64,000 nucleotides of DNA from Stenocarpella maydis (Eukaryota > Ascomycota > Sordariomycetes > Diaporthales > Diaporthaceae), in NCBI GenBank assembly GCA_002270565.1, contig NQMI01000018.1:434001-498000 (forward strand), in the 5' to 3' direction. Shown here one piece after another: positions 47,676 to 63,046 of this stretch (within the stretch, counting starts at the first letter, position 1; each line of letters opens with the position of its first letter). The notes under the pieces are model-generated. The model ran no database searches. It saw only the letters and a list, made by a program, of their open reading frames with translations, and was not told the DNA's origin. The position numbers and the translations under genes were made by a program.

Positions 47676-48246
47676 ATGCTAATGATGCAGTGCGCGTCTA
47701 AGGCCAACCTCGTGCTCCCAACCCCGAAGGAGCTCCGGACGAACAGCAGACACTTTTACCTGACACACCGAAAGCCTTTTCGCGAGGACACAAGCAGCTC
47801 GTCTACCGAGAGCAATATGGTCGATACTTCATCATCTGCTCCTGACGCATTGCCCTCCGGAGCAAGCTCTTCTGAGCTCCACGACCAGTAAGCGAGCAAT
47901 CTCCAAGAGTTTGGGGCTTTTTACTGATGGTCATGACAGAGGCCCCCCTCCAAAACGTACCCGCCGCGAATCACCTTTCCCAAAGATTCCCTGGGTGACA
48001 CAGCAGTGGCTGAACAGGCCCGTTACTTACGAGCGCATCGCAACGGGGAGCCCCATGCTGGGCGTCGGTTTGATCGGGCAGAGCCTCCTAAACCACCACA
48101 TCAACCTCTCCCCCGGCATCACTAGTCTGGCAAACTTCGCACCTGTCCGTGACAAGGCCGGCCACCATCTCGGATTCAGGGTCAAGATTGCGACGTGGCC
48201 GTTGTCGAAGGAGGATGCGTTGAAGTATCAGGGTATTGCTGCGTGA
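47676..48246 (+). CDS. Small hypothetical protein, two exons
   Basis: Exons 47676-47887 and 47940-48246 give 172 residues. The 52-nt intron has a GTAAGC donor, a CTGAT branch-like site and a GACAG acceptor, and joins SSELHDQ to GPPPKRTRRESPFPKIPW in phase 2, which turns two separate short frames into one. The first half is Ser/Thr rich (TSSSSTESNMVDTSSS). The second half has a basic patch (PPPKRTRRE) and a folded-looking end with VTQQWLNRPVTYERIATGSPMLG and LGFRVKIATWPLSKEDALKY. The basic patch could be a nuclear localisation signal, which is inference. The true start may lie in another exon upstream: a Cys-rich frame near 47518 (MACWCCGPECAHF) could be joined. No family recognised. Confidence 0.45.
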
Positions 48247-49539
48247 TCGTCGGGTCGCTGAAACTTTCGAAGGCGTCAACGGCGTGTACACGGAGGCAGC
48301 TGGAATCGGTAGCCGGGGGAGAATGAAGCTGGCAACTCAGGATCGTGCACTGTCTTCTGAGGTGCAGGACTCGCGTTGAAATGTGCTCAAGTAGACCGAG
48401 AGGGAACTGAATGTTTTAACCCATCCCAAGTGTGCCATTAAGACCATCCGGACTATCGCACGTTCAAACCATCCTATGACTGGCGAACGCCAGGCACCGG
48501 GCCAGAGCTCGTCCCCACGATCTAGGTGCTTTAGCAGAGACCAGCGAACCATCTTGTGCAGAATGTAGGGAACTGTTCAATGGCAGACTTATATACAGAG
48601 GGAAAATAGATGCGCACCCACATCCCCCTGTGTAGACTCATGCTTATCTAGCCAGAATACAACTGGCGGACCATCGCCTTGCAGCTTTCGGAACCGTGAT
48701 CCGCAAGGATCCTCAGGCTTCGGCAGGCGTAAGCGGAATGCCCTGCAAGGAAACGGGAGGCCGATCCTGTAAAGGACGGCGTCGTGAGGTTGGCCGTCCA
48801 GCAGGAGTTGATCCAAGTGGCGCCTGGGATATCTAGGAGCCGTAATGAGGAGCCTGAGGGAGGTGGCACGAGATGGTCCTGTTTCTCGGTGTTATTGCGC
48901 CGACGGCGGGCCGGTCCTGGCCAGCAAATCGTGTCTGCTGGGTTTGCCTCCAGGGCAGCAATGTGAGCTGAAATGGTACGGTAGGCCCAGGGCAAAGTGA
49001 CTTTCGGGTGATGTACTGTGCAAGTGTGTTGTGTTTGCCATCCTGTTATAGTCAGCAGTGGCCCTAGACTAGAAGGTTCCAGCCGCCAAGACTGCTCTGC
49101 TAAGGGTCTATCAAGACTCAAGCTCGGGTCTCAATGTGCTCGGTGGGTCTAGCAACCCCGGCTGGCATTTGTCGTCATGAAGCTGCCTAGTGGGCAGGGC
49201 GGCCGGGGCTTGTACAACCGACCTGCTAGCTTTCGCCGCCGTCGCCTCCAACATCCAGACAACACACCCTCATACATGTCCAAAACCTCTGGACTCCAAC
49301 GCAGCCCTCAGGTTTTCCTCCATCTCCATCTACTCCCCCCCATTTTCCCATCACCCCAGATCAACGACGCCCTGCATCTTTGATCCTTTTGACACATCCT
49401 CTACCCCACCACAACTGTCGTTCAGCCCTCAGCTCCTGACGACTGCCGGCAGACACGCCAGCACATCCTCCGAACCCCCAACAAACCGGATCTTCTTCGT
49501 TTGCATACCTGCATCTTCACCTGCGAGCAAACGGTCAAA
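48247..49539. other. Intergenic, CDC48 promoter side
   Basis: About 1.3 kb. Two overlapping minus-strand frames (48648-49121 and 48589-48816) have protein-like stretches but no recognisable domain or intron plan. The last 300 bp before CDC48 are C/T rich, typical of a strongly expressed fungal promoter and leader. Confidence 0.4.
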
Positions 49540-52180
<2,641 letters not shown>

Positions 52181-53932
52181 ATACAGGGTATGGGATCTCC
52201 ACCGTCTGTACTTTAGTTTCCTTGGTTGTGCGGATGCAGATGAAGTTGGGGACTGCTGCTTGGCTCAGGGCACTCGGGACTAGTCGCATGTCGATACAGG
52301 CCGGTAGGTGGGAAGGCACCTCTCTGCAGGATCACCTGGGTCATGCAAGCTCCATGGGGGTGGACTTAACATCTTCATTGGTAGTGAACACCGATGGCTC
52401 CACACATAGACTGCGATCTTGGAGTTTTCTGGCTGCCTTGGCACAGGCGATCTGGATTATGATAGATTCCCTAACTAATGAAAACTCGCTTTTGTGAAAT
52501 GAATTGAAAATCGCAGCTGTCTTGCTGATCCATGTTTGGGCCCGTGTTGCTGGGTTTCGCTCTATCCTTGTTCACATGTAGTTCCGGCAACCTGTGGATC
52601 AATTACATGCTCTCGATGGCCTCGCTGTGTGGTCTGCCACCATCTTCCCATTGAGACTCGGGTATTCCATCTCACATCTCAGGCCCCAGGGTGACCATGC
52701 CGTCGACTCGCTGCCTTATTACCCCTTCACGCCACATCTCTTCCAGAGGGACTCGGGCGTCAACTGTTGCAGGCACGGCTGGGTCACAGGCTGGATGGCA
52801 GAATGAATGAGGTGCCGAATAATATGAGATTGGAAGAAGGGTAGGGCAAGGGGGTATCAGTCATATTTCTTCCCTCTGTAGCCGGCTAAGAGGCCGCTGG
52901 GGAGGGGAGGGCGCAGTCGATACAATTGCGTGAACGCGTTACGTGCTTTTCTGAGTTGGTGTATTTCTATTCCCCCCATGCTGATAGGATAGTAATGATA
53001 ATGATGATGACCTGACGTGCATGCTCACGAGTATCACCCCCGCCACGGGCAGTGTACCTCTCCTCCTTCCGTTGAAAGCCGGTTGGCTCTTATGATGAAG
53101 CCAAGGGCTGGCGCACTGTCTGTCACAAAGGATCATTGGCCCCATTCGGTGTCAGGAACGGAACCCAAGTGGTAGAGATGTCAAGCTTGGGGCTGGGAGA
53201 GCCTCTAGCGGGCCGGGACCGGAGCTCGCTGGTCTTGCCATGGGTATGGGACGGGTTGTGTGCTTTTGTTCCTATTAGCAGCCATGCGCATGTGGGCCAT
53301 TGCCCAGTCTCCAGGAGCATTGGGACGGTCACGACGGTGGGAAGCGGTAGAAAACTGAAACGGCCCGACATGCTTGGAGCCCAGAAAGAGGGTCAATTGT
53401 ATTAATAAGGCTTTTATTTCTACTTTTTTCCTCAACGTCTAGCAACGCCCTCTCGCCCCGCCCTTCTGTTGGGATGATGATACTGGTGATGATAATCCAT
53501 GACGCGGCGGCCCCCCTGGGCCCTGGCCTGACACCGGCCATTGTATGTATCGGTTTATGCAACGATGGCCAACAAGTATTTACGGTACCAGAATACACCT
53601 CCTCGGCTGCGGTGGAGGGGCGACACGGTGGATTAGAAGAGTTGCTCGGGAGCTCGTAGAATCTGACCATGCCGTACGGCCAGCCCATCTGCCCCAGATC
53701 GGATCGCCGTGGGCATTATTAGGAGTGGCAAGCAGCAAACGTAGCGATTGCTTGTTTTTTCAAGGCCCGGTTGGGCTCGTCATTTGGTACGTGACCTCTC
53801 TCGATGGGGCGCTGAGCCCGCCCTGTGTCCTGTATCCCTGGAACCCCTTCGACACTTGGGCCTCGTGGACATGCGGGGAGCAGTTGACCGCAGCAGTCAG
53901 GGGTGACGGTAAGCCAAGCAAGCCGGAGTCTT

Positions 53933-53992
<60 letters not shown>

Positions 53993-54122
53993 ACCCCCCC
54001 CCAAACTCCCAATTTCTTCTCTCCTCTTTAATAAAGCTCGCAGTGGCGGAAGAGCGAGCAGACAACCAAAGGATGACGCTGAGAAACCAGCCGCGGCCCA
54101 ATTGAGGCCTGTTCTCCCGTCT
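52181..54122. other. Intergenic between convergent genes
   Basis: About 1.9 kb between the 3' ends of CDC48 and the 168-residue gene. No gene recognised; a long (TG)n tract lies at 53935-53991. Confidence 0.45.
53935..53991. repeat. (TG)n microsatellite, about 28 units
   Basis: Uninterrupted GT/TG run, the longest simple repeat in the window, followed by an eight-to-nine C tract. Such alternating purine-pyrimidine runs can adopt Z-DNA. Confidence 0.95.
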
Positions 54123-54764
54123 TCAGGTGGCGCCGTTGGACTCCTCCTCGAACTCGGCAACCTCCTTGAGCACGTCCCTCGTGACCCTGAGGGCCTCCTC
54201 GACGACGGAGGCGGGCACGGCCAGCGATGTCGACAACTCCCTGTTGAGGTTCGAGGCCTCGCCGGGCCCGGGCCCCGCGTGCTTCTTGGAGCCGTTCACC
54301 TGGACCGTCAACCCGGCGCCGTTGTTGTTGGTGCCGGCGGTGCCTCCTGACTCAGCCGGGCCGCTGCCGTTGCTGTTTGCAGATGACGACGTCTTGGGGG
54401 CGGGCCCCGCGGCTGTTTCCTTGCGCACCTCGTCGAGGATCTGTTTCAGGAGGACGGGGAAGGTGGTGACCTCGCCGCTGCGCAGGAGGGCGAGGGCGCG
54501 GTTCTGCACTTGTGTGGGCCAGTTGTTGGAGTGTGCGTTGAGGGTGTGGAGGAGTTGTTCTTGGAGCCTGGTCGCGCAGGGAGAGCCGGAGCAATTAGCG
54601 ATTGCCTTGGCTTGGGTGTGATGGATGGGTGGGCAAGAAGGCGCGGGAGGAGGGGGGGAAGGGAGGACGGGAGGACGGGTGTGCGCGCGCACACACACTC
54701 ACTTCTTGTCGTGGCCGCCGTTGATCAGCAGCATGTTGAGCTGGGAGCGTAGATCGGGATCCAT
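54123..54764 (-). CDS. Unknown 168-residue protein
   Basis: Two exons, 54764-54703 and 54567-54123, joined in phase 2 (GTGAGT donor, CCAG acceptor). The N-terminal 70 residues (MDPDLRSQLNMLLINGGHDK, then LQEQLLHTLNAHSNNWPTQV, ALALLRSGEVTTFPVLLKQI) look like a compact helical domain. A Gly/Ser/Asn-rich linker follows, and a C-terminal helix (VVEEALRVTRDVLKEVAEFEEE) ends the protein. The split of two helical parts around a flexible linker suggests a small scaffold or complex subunit, which is inference only. I do not recognise the family. The intron covers a short CA-rich stretch. Confidence 0.7.
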
Positions 54765-56064
54765 TGTGGCTTGGGTGTATGTAGCTGCCGCCCTCGGTAT
54801 CTTGAGTTTAGTGGGTGGTGGTCGCAGGGAGTTTTGTGACATAGTAGGCGAGCTGGGCAGCCGTGATGGGTGTGCAGCGAGGGGAGCACTGCGCTGGGCT
54901 GGCCGGTTTTAAGGTGTGCGAGGGACAGACGGAGACGGACAGAGAGACGGACAGACGCCCGCACGCGTGAGAATGCGTGCGCGACGCTCAAGCTCCAGGG
55001 TAGCTCGTGGCTAGCGCGTCCAAGCACTCCAGGCCTGCAGCAGTCAGCTTGGTGGTGTTTTTGCTTCGTCGTCTATTCCCCTGTGAGAAGATGCAGTAGT
55101 AGGCTGTTGGAAAGGGCGAGCGAGACAAGGCAGGCAGGCATACAAGAGCTATCGCTGCCTCTGCCTCGGTGTCAGGAAGAGACAGTGCTCAAAGAGACTG
55201 GCGAGTAAGTCGTTGGTCGAGTGAATGCGGAATGTCGTCATGAAAGGTAGCAGAGTCAAAACGCGCCTCAGCCCAACTAACCCAAGGCTGGTTGCAATCA
55301 TGGAAATATGGGATTCTGGAAGCCTGGAGCGCGGCCTCGGGCAACAGACGGTCTCCACACAGCCTTGCTGGCCAGTCGGCTGAGGTTTTCCATTGGGAAT
55401 CCCTCTTCGTGGATTTATTTCTCTTCACGCTGCAGGGCTTTCGCCAGAGTCAGTCACTGCCTCTTTTTTGTATGTGGCAGCAATAACAGCAACAAAGTCA
55501 GGCCAATATCTAGCGTTATGAGGCATCATTCAGTCGTAACAACTAATAGCCAATGGGCCTTGGATTTCCTGCCCCAAGGGCCTGCTTGTCATCGGCGGAC
55601 CACATCACAAAACCTCCTCTCGCTCCACACGCCATGCCACTCACGTCCAAACTGACGCCCAAGGCTACCATCGACCGACATACTGTACAACACGGCATCC
55701 TTGGCCGCCCCTAGTCTGCCGTGGAACGTCTGAACAAATGAAAGAAAACCATAGAGGTATATGCCCAGTCTCCGTTGGTATTACAGTTTTCATGAAGCCT
55801 TCCTGCTCCTCTTTCCCCGCCTCGCCCAGAACGCCAGGCCTTGCAAATTATGTAGCAACGCCATTACAAGCAGGCTTCCCTGCAACCTAGGGCTTTTTTT
55901 AAAAGAGAGAGAGAGAGAAACAGTCATAGATGCATCATGGAGTGAATAAGGGGAAAAAAGGTTCTGTACAGGCGGTGTATAACGTCGTCAACGCAGTTTC
56001 AGATGGTCAGGATGGTAGTGGTTCGTTAAATGCTGGAAAGAGGTATCTGGGGTTTGGCGACCAA
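54765..56064. other. Intergenic, no gene recognised
   Basis: About 1.3 kb holding the promoter of the 168-residue gene and the 3' flank of the SH3-protein gene. A short (GA)n tract lies near 55902-55918. Confidence 0.4.
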
Positions 56065-59000
56065 CTACACGGTTCCTCGCAACCGCTGCTTGCGCGCAAG
56101 CCAGTCGCCAAGCATGTGGTCAAGTTGCTGTTCGTCCATGGTCAGCGGAAACATTCGAACGTATCTGTACTCTGGGCCTGCACTTACAGTTGTGATCTCG
56201 GCCAGCTTGGCGTTCTGTTCTTTAAACAGTGTGCCGGCGACTGGGTGTTCGGGCCCGACTGGCTCGACATCAGTCTTGTCGTAGACAACGACGAGGAGAT
56301 CTCTGATGTCAGTGCCCGAGTCGAAGAACTCCCGCAGGCTCGTGTCATTCCAGTTTGACACCGTCGTCGTCGAGGTCGAAGTGGTGATAGAATCCTGATT
56401 CCGGTGTGTCCCACCAACCACCTCTTCTCTGTCGATCAGTTCAGGTGACGGCGACGACACCGGTGACGAGTGATCTTCTTGGCTTGACGTATCACCGACA
56501 AGGGCTGGAGGCTTGTCCCCGCCTGGTGTGACCGGTGACACCTCGATTGGTGATTCTGACAACCGGTCCTGTCGCTGAGCCGCCTCCGAGGCTCGTTCTG
56601 GCGTGATGGTCAAGTTGGACTGAGTAGACAGCGTGCTCATGTAGCTATCTGGGAACGCACCGGGCAGCGTGGGTCGGAAAGGCTTCTGCTGCTGTGGGCT
56701 ATCCTGCAGCGACTCTTCCTGCTGCGGCTCTTCCTGCTGCGGCTTCTCCTGCTGTACCCTCTCCTGTTGGGACGACTCCGGCTGTGCCTTCTGAGTCTTC
56801 TTGCCCGAGGCTGACATTTGCCTGAGTGTCTCGTTGTAATCGTCTTCGCCCGAGTCAGAGTCCTCTATCTGCATACGTGTCTTCGCGCTCGTAGCCTGAG
56901 GTGAACTGTCATCAACACTCTCCGACCGAGTAGCCACTGGTCTAGACGCGGCCGACTTGGAGCCACCCGCAGGGTTCGACCGCACAGAATCGGCGCCTCG
57001 CTGGTCCTGCGCATTTTCCTGCGCGTCCTGAGTCTCTGGCTCGACGAGCCGCATAGAAGCGGGTGGAACGCTGGCAACGTTCTTCAACTTCCCTTCGTTC
57101 AGGAATGTTGACAGATCCACGCCATTCGCATCCCGTGTAACAGTACCGGCCTTGTTCGCCAGTGAAGGTTCCACTCGCGCCTGCTGCTTATGCAGTTTGC
57201 TCGGGTTCCGCTGTGGGGAGGCTCCTGCCTTGTCCTGGTCGTCGTTAAAGTCCTCGGATTCTCTCTCGGGTACCTCCGCAACAGCATCCATGGATCGCTT
57301 TCCGAAAGCGTCATCCTCATCACCACCCTTCTGCTTCTTATCTTTGCGCGAGAATAAGCTCCGGAAACCGCCCTTCTTCTCCTTTTCCTTCTTGTCTTTG
57401 CTCTTCTTCTCTTCCCTGATCTCCTTGTCGAGCTTGTCAAAGCTCGGACGCTTATTTACGCCCTTGTCTGAGTCGGTAGATGCTCTGACAGTTCCATCGT
57501 CCCGCAACAAGTTAGGCGTGAGTGTGATCTTCTTAGTCTCCACCGTGTCGTCCTTGAAGAAGGAATCCCTGACCGTGCCATCAGCCTTCCTCTTTGGACC
57601 CTCGACACCGTTCGTCTCGAAGATCTCCTCGCTCGTTCGATTGCCCTTAGCTGAAGTAGGTGATTCATTCGAGTCTGTGTTGGCAGGATCCACGATCTGC
57701 ACAGACTTTTGCGCCCGCGGCCTAAGCGGTGCTACTTGCGCCGCGTCTCCACCGGCGGCGACATCGTCGGCTGTAGTCTGTTTCGTAGCGGCTGTTTGTT
57801 GTTGGGACTGCTGCTGTGCCTGTTGCTGTTGTTGTTGTTGCTGCTGCTGCTGCTGCTGGGCATAGAATTCGGCCTCGGCTTCCTCTTCCTCCTCTGTGTC
57901 ATAATCGAAGTCGGAATAGTCTACATATGTTGGGGCAGCGAAAGAGACGTTCTTTTTCCTCCGACGCATCGCCGTCTTGATTGGATTTTTGGCCTTGTCG
58001 GATTGATCCCCCAACATGGTGGCCGACAACTACCCACGTTAGTTTGGATTTGGGGCCAGCTGAGGCCTTCCAACTTACATCAATGTTCCGGTGCTTATTC
58101 AAACGTGCTAGTCTCTCAGTCGGTGTCTCTATATGCTCAGCCGGTAGATATCCTTGATTGAATGGCGCGTCAGTATTTCAGGCCAGCCAGAAAAGAACGT
58201 CTCCAAGTTTTCATACCGATACTGCTGTCCTTGACCACGCGGACCAGCCACCAATAACTGTTGCTGTCATCCAGCAGAACCATGGCATCGCCCTTGGTTG
58301 CATTGGCCTGGCCCTCGACGGTCGCTATGAATGTGTGCAGGGCGTAGACGAGCTCGAAATCGATGTCCTCTGTATCGTGTAAGCACTCACCACCCCAGCC
58401 AGAATCGATGAAGCGGAGATCATTGGACTCAAGGAAATAGTCGTCATCATCATCTTCATCGGTGGAACTGTCGTATGGGACAATCATATCGTTGGTGCTG
58501 CAGAACTCGTCTTCCATTCCAATGGCCTCGTCAACGCTTGCCTGCTCGGCCTTCAAGTCGTCTTGTAACGCCCGTAGCCCGTCGAGCAGATCGTCCAGGG
58601 TGATTCGAGGGCCATCGCCTATGCCCAATAGGCTGCTTCCCATTCCGAGCGGGTCAATTGGCGGGCTTCTGTGCCTCAGGTCCTCTCGCCCATTGCCAGC
58701 TGGCGTCCTATCCTCATGGACAGCGTGCACGTCCAGTTGCCCAGTGGATGGACCCTGAAGATGATGATGACGGCGGCGGAGAGGCGCAGCAGGTGACTTG
58801 TCTGCCTCCGGGTGCGAGAGCTGCATGGGTAAGTAGTCAGGAGGGTCGAGGTACGGGGAAGAAGACCTCGCCTCGCTGGAGCATGCCGAAGCCGGGGAAC
58901 TACACGGCAACGCGCAATGTTGCAAAGACTGGAAAGGTGGAAGGTGACAGGCTGGGGACCCACCATCATCGATAGAAGGCGAACTCGAGATCTTGTCCAT

Positions 59001-59634
59001 CATGTCGTCATCGTCCAGGTCGCCATCGTCGCCGTCCAGGTCGGCATCCTCCGTCTCCAAGCCACCGTTTTGTGCGACAGCGAGGTCATCTTGCCGGCGT
59101 GCGGCCATGTCGGCGACGTTGTGAGGCTGCCGCGCGAGGGAACTGGTGACTCCGGAGGCCAGGTCTTCTGCGTATTGTTGTATGTCGCCAGCTTCTCCGC
59201 CGTCGGCCCAAGAGACTCGGGGGCTCCGAAGTTCCTCCTCGGCTTGTCCTGCTGCGACCTCTCGCAGGGTCTCTGCCTGGTGAGGCGCGGTGCCAGATCC
59301 AGCTGCGGCAGAGTGGGAGGTGTTGAGGGGACTGGGTCGGGCGGTATGGTTCTTTGCGGAAGGTGCCTTCGGATCTTGGAGATCAATCGAGTCTGGAAGG
59401 AGGATGAAGCCAGAGGGTCAGCACTGTTTTGGTCGGGAGGTGGGCAGGGGGGGCAGGCGGCCTGTTGTGACAGGGAGCGGGCTCCTTGAGACGGGCAAAC
59501 TCCCCCAGATGGCCCAAGCAGCGCCAGGGTGGCAGCGGCGATGGGGAGGGAGCGGGAGGCTTGGAGGCTGAGAGAGTCATGCTCGGGCAGAGCACATGCC
59601 ACATACCAGCACGAATAATTTCGGGTCTTGTCAT
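56065..59634 (-). CDS. SH3-domain cell-polarity protein, Bud14-like
   Basis: Five exons, 59634-59607, 59392-58217, 58152-58079, 58029-56188 and 56127-56065, give 1060 residues. The 28-nt first exon encodes MTRPEIIRA and joins to DSIDLQDPKAPS. An acidic stretch (LDGDDGDLDDDDMMDKISSS) precedes the SH3 domain (about 365-425: FELVYALHTFIATVEGQANA, then AMVLLDDSNSYWWLVRVVKD and SSIGYLPAEHIETPTERLARL), split by the second intron. Then come RRRKKNVSFAAPTYVDYSD, a Glu run, a glutamine tract coded around 57786-57865, a Lys-rich region (KSKDKKEKEKKGGFRSLFSRK) and the end EFFDSGTDIRDLLVVVYDKT with LAEITTQLDHMLGDWLARK. Bud14 relatives tie the PP1 phosphatase and formin control to polarity and septum sites. 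The SH3 and exon plan are clear; the Bud14 name is by resemblance. Confidence 0.88.
57786..57865 (-). repeat. CAG/CAA tract coding polyglutamine
   Basis: Mixed CAG and CAA codons encode a run of about 14 Gln followed by further Gln-rich sequence in the SH3 protein. The codon mixture makes it less prone to slippage than a pure repeat. Confidence 0.9.
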
Positions 59635-59944
59635 TTTGGACGGGTGGGATCTGCCGTGGAAGCGACAGCGGCAGCATTAACAGCGTGGGCGGTACGGAGA
59701 AGACTGCAATGCGTGGGATGATCGTATTGTTGCGACTGCCAGGGGTGGGCTGGATCAACCAGGAGATTGTAACAGACTGATTAACGGATGGATGGATTGA
59801 GAGAGGGATCGATTAATGGGATTCGACTGATGCGCAGGCCGAGATAACTGGGCAGAGAAGAGACAAAACCAGACAGCCAGACGTACCAGAATCCGGCCTA
59901 GTTTGTCTGATGATGGGTTACGGTCGAAGTCGCAGTAGTCGTGC

Positions 59945-59976
59945 TGGTGGTGGTGGTGGTGGTGGTGGTGGTGGTG
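59945..59976. repeat. (TGG)n trinucleotide repeat
   Basis: About ten TGG units upstream of the SH3-protein start; on the minus strand it reads (CCA)n within the likely 5' leader or promoter. Confidence 0.9.
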
Positions 59977-62900
59977 CTTGCAGCACGAGTAGGATAGATC
60001 TACCTGCTTCTGCTGCTGAATACTCGCTGGTAGCCTGGCTTGCCTCGTGCTGGCTGGACAAGGGGTTTCCCGGAACAAGGCTCAGGGGTTTTGTTGGGTG
60101 GGCTGCTGAGCACTGAGACTGGGCTGCAAAGACAGACCTGCGTGACAGAGACAGGACGGTGGTCGATTGGCGGGCTTGGTGTTTGGGGCGGGAGAAGATC
60201 CAACGACGTTCTCGGCACCAGGCTAGATGTGGCCGTCGCAGCGCCGGCCGTCGCACTTTCGCGGACGGGACAGGACAGAAACGAGCGAGCGAGCAAGCGC
60301 AATGTGGGCTCTCTCAGCCATGTGTTTGTTATTGTTGGTCGACCGTCCGTCACGCCCCACGAGGGTCGGGTCTGGTGTGGTCTGTCTGATCTGTCTATCT
60401 GTCTCTCTGTCGGGCCTCACAGGAAGCAAGCAGGCAGGCTTGGGACCCGGTTGCGCAGCTATGGTGACGGCGGGCCAACTGTGGCGATGTGGATTGTGGA
60501 TTGTGGATTGTGGATGGAGATGCCCGTGGCCGCGGGTCAGGGCCAATTCGACCTGCAGCAAAGGCGGCCCACTCCCACTGCCCATCGCGTGTGCCTGAGC
60601 GAGTGCAGCAGACACGCAGGTAGTGTACGGGGCCCCCTAAGGACGGGACGTGCAAAAAAGGAGCAGAGGAGGTATCTATACCGACCTAGCCAGGTACCGA
60701 CCTCGACAAGATGTGGTGGCAGTCGTGGAAAGAGGGGCAGAAGGGGCCGCCCAGGGGCACGTGCGTCAGTCACTACTGTAGTCTATGTGTGCGCAAGCGT
60801 TCCTAAGTACCTAGGTATATTCTACATGGCTACTGTTGGAAGATGCAGTGGTTGCAACAGATACAGCAGATAATAACCGTGCATCATCTATCTTACTACA
60901 TGCCGACAGGAAAGGGGAAGAAAAGAAAGGAGGGGGGAGGGGACAGAAAGTCAGCGTCGGGCGTATTACGGGCTGGGCTGTACGGCCGAGACACAGGGCT
61001 CTTTGTACGATATACTCCATGTCCTCCAGGTAGTGGGTGCCATCTCTGCTTGTTACTTGTTATTAAATCTGGTCTCAGAATGCGATGGCGAACTCTGAAT
61101 CTGGCCCCTTTGGGCCCCCCGTATCTCCGAGCCTTGTATTACGAGGACGAGGGTACCATTCTTTTCGAGTGTCGCCCAGGGTGGCAAATGGTATTTACTG
61201 CCTCTTGTCCTTTTGGGGCGCGAGAAATTGACGTTCCAGCCGGCATGCTCTTGTCCCCTTCCTCGGCTCTCTTTTCATTGGGTGGTCTTGCCAGCCTTGA
61301 AACCATCAAATGTTGTTTCTCGGTACGCATGTGGCAGCCGGTGGGGCATCACATCAAGCCCTTACCCACCCAATCTTTGCACCACCCCTGCTTGTCTCCC
61401 AATTGCGTCCTCAAACAACCAGGCCAGGGTAATAATAAAACCCCAGACAAAATCAACTCGTCCAACTTCCTCGTTGTATTTTTAGTTTTCATTTTTCAAC
61501 CACACTCTGGTCCCGGTCGCGTGCTTCCCTGGTCCCACGCGCAAATTACCGTCGCACTCGCATTAATGCCGGCTGCTTTATATGGACAAGCAACCACCAA
61601 TATACTACACACCCCTTTTGCCATCAAAATAGCACCGCTGCTACTGTATGTGCAGCACAGCGCGCGCTGACACGGACCTCGCTGCCCAGGCCACGATCCT
61701 CTCTGCACAGCAATGACAAATTCCTGGCGCCCGCTGGCAAGCAGCCACGGCGCCCCACGGCCCACGAAGTGTGCCTTGCTTCGAATCGCCGTTGCTCGCG
61801 TGCTCACTGACGCTCGCCACAGGCACAAGCCTCTTCGAGGCCCCGGCGGTCCGGGACCTACTATCAGCACAGAGCACGTGAATCTTGTTCACGGTCGGCG
61901 CCAGCGCCACCCGCCACAGGGCGACGGACCACTGGCCCATGTCGCCGTGCAATGTGGCTGTCCCGTTCCAAACTCGGCAGACGGGGCTCATCTGCCGGTA
62001 ACTGGGTTCTGGAAACTAAACCCCTTGGGCGGGTCCTCGCCCTCCCACATCCAGGGAGCTTGTCGCCCAAAATGCGCACCAGCGCTAGGGATTTCTCAAC
62101 CCTTGTCCAGATCACCTACGCCGAGCCTGGCGAGCGTACAATGTAGACTAGGTGTTCGATTCCGGTGCCGTGGGAACCCGCGATAGGTCTGTTCGTTCAC
62201 GCGCCAGGTCTGCGACGGCTCCTGGCCCCCGTCACTACGCTGGTTGACACTTATACGCGCTGCTTTATACACGACGCACGTCGTGGCTATTGTTGACACC
62301 ATCGAAGAGGTCGCAAAGGCTCTTAGTCTCACTTGCGTGTTGATCGATCTTGCATCTAGGGGTTTACTGGGTGCAATGAGGAGTCGTAGATGAACAGGCT
62401 ATGGCTTCAAGCCGCTTGACCCCATCACCAGCCTTAGATGAGAACACCCACTACTGACACGTAAGTCTCGGACATCAGATGTGACTTGACCACTTTGTCC
62501 TGTTCTAGGGAGCTCCTGTGAACAGATCCAGAAGCATTCAAACAAACTGACAGCATCGCAACATACCAGATCCTCTCTTAGAACGCCAGTAAACTGCACG
62601 GAACTCAGGAGTCTGTATACCAAGAGAATACTCAGCAATGCTACCATATGCTATCCAATGATTCATGTAAACAATACACATACCTCTATTTATCTCTCAA
62701 GTAAGCCGGGGACGGCCTAACAATTCCCAGCCAGTACCAGGCCGATGTCAGACCCTATCATGCACCTGCAACCTCTATTGTTGCCCTTCTCGATCACTAG
62801 TTAATCGTGTTCCTGTAAAGCATGCTCAAGTGACATGATAGTATGATCCTCATGACCCTCAGCCGAGTGCATGCCTTAATACTCATCCCTTCTGGCATGT

Positions 62901-63046
62901 GGCCATATTCGCTGGCAGACGGGGATCTTGTCACCAAGAACTTAGAAACGCCCAAGGCGAGTTCCGGCACCGACAGAGGGCTTCCACAGCTCTTTGCAAA
63001 AGAGACGGCCGAGATCGAGACGATTCTTCTGAGCTTGCTGGTGTTG

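Noticed and set aside
48589..49121. Minus-strand frames with protein-like segments upstream of CDC48
   Set aside because: Two different frames compete, no start or splice plan joins them and no family is recognised.
60040..61670. Two long plus-strand frames upstream of the SH3 gene
   Set aside because: They overlap each other and opposite frames, sit in leader/promoter sequence and lack any protein-like pattern.
62140..62172. GTTCGATTCC, a tRNA B-box-like sequence
   Set aside because: Flanking bases do not form a T-arm and no A box or acceptor stem is present upstream.
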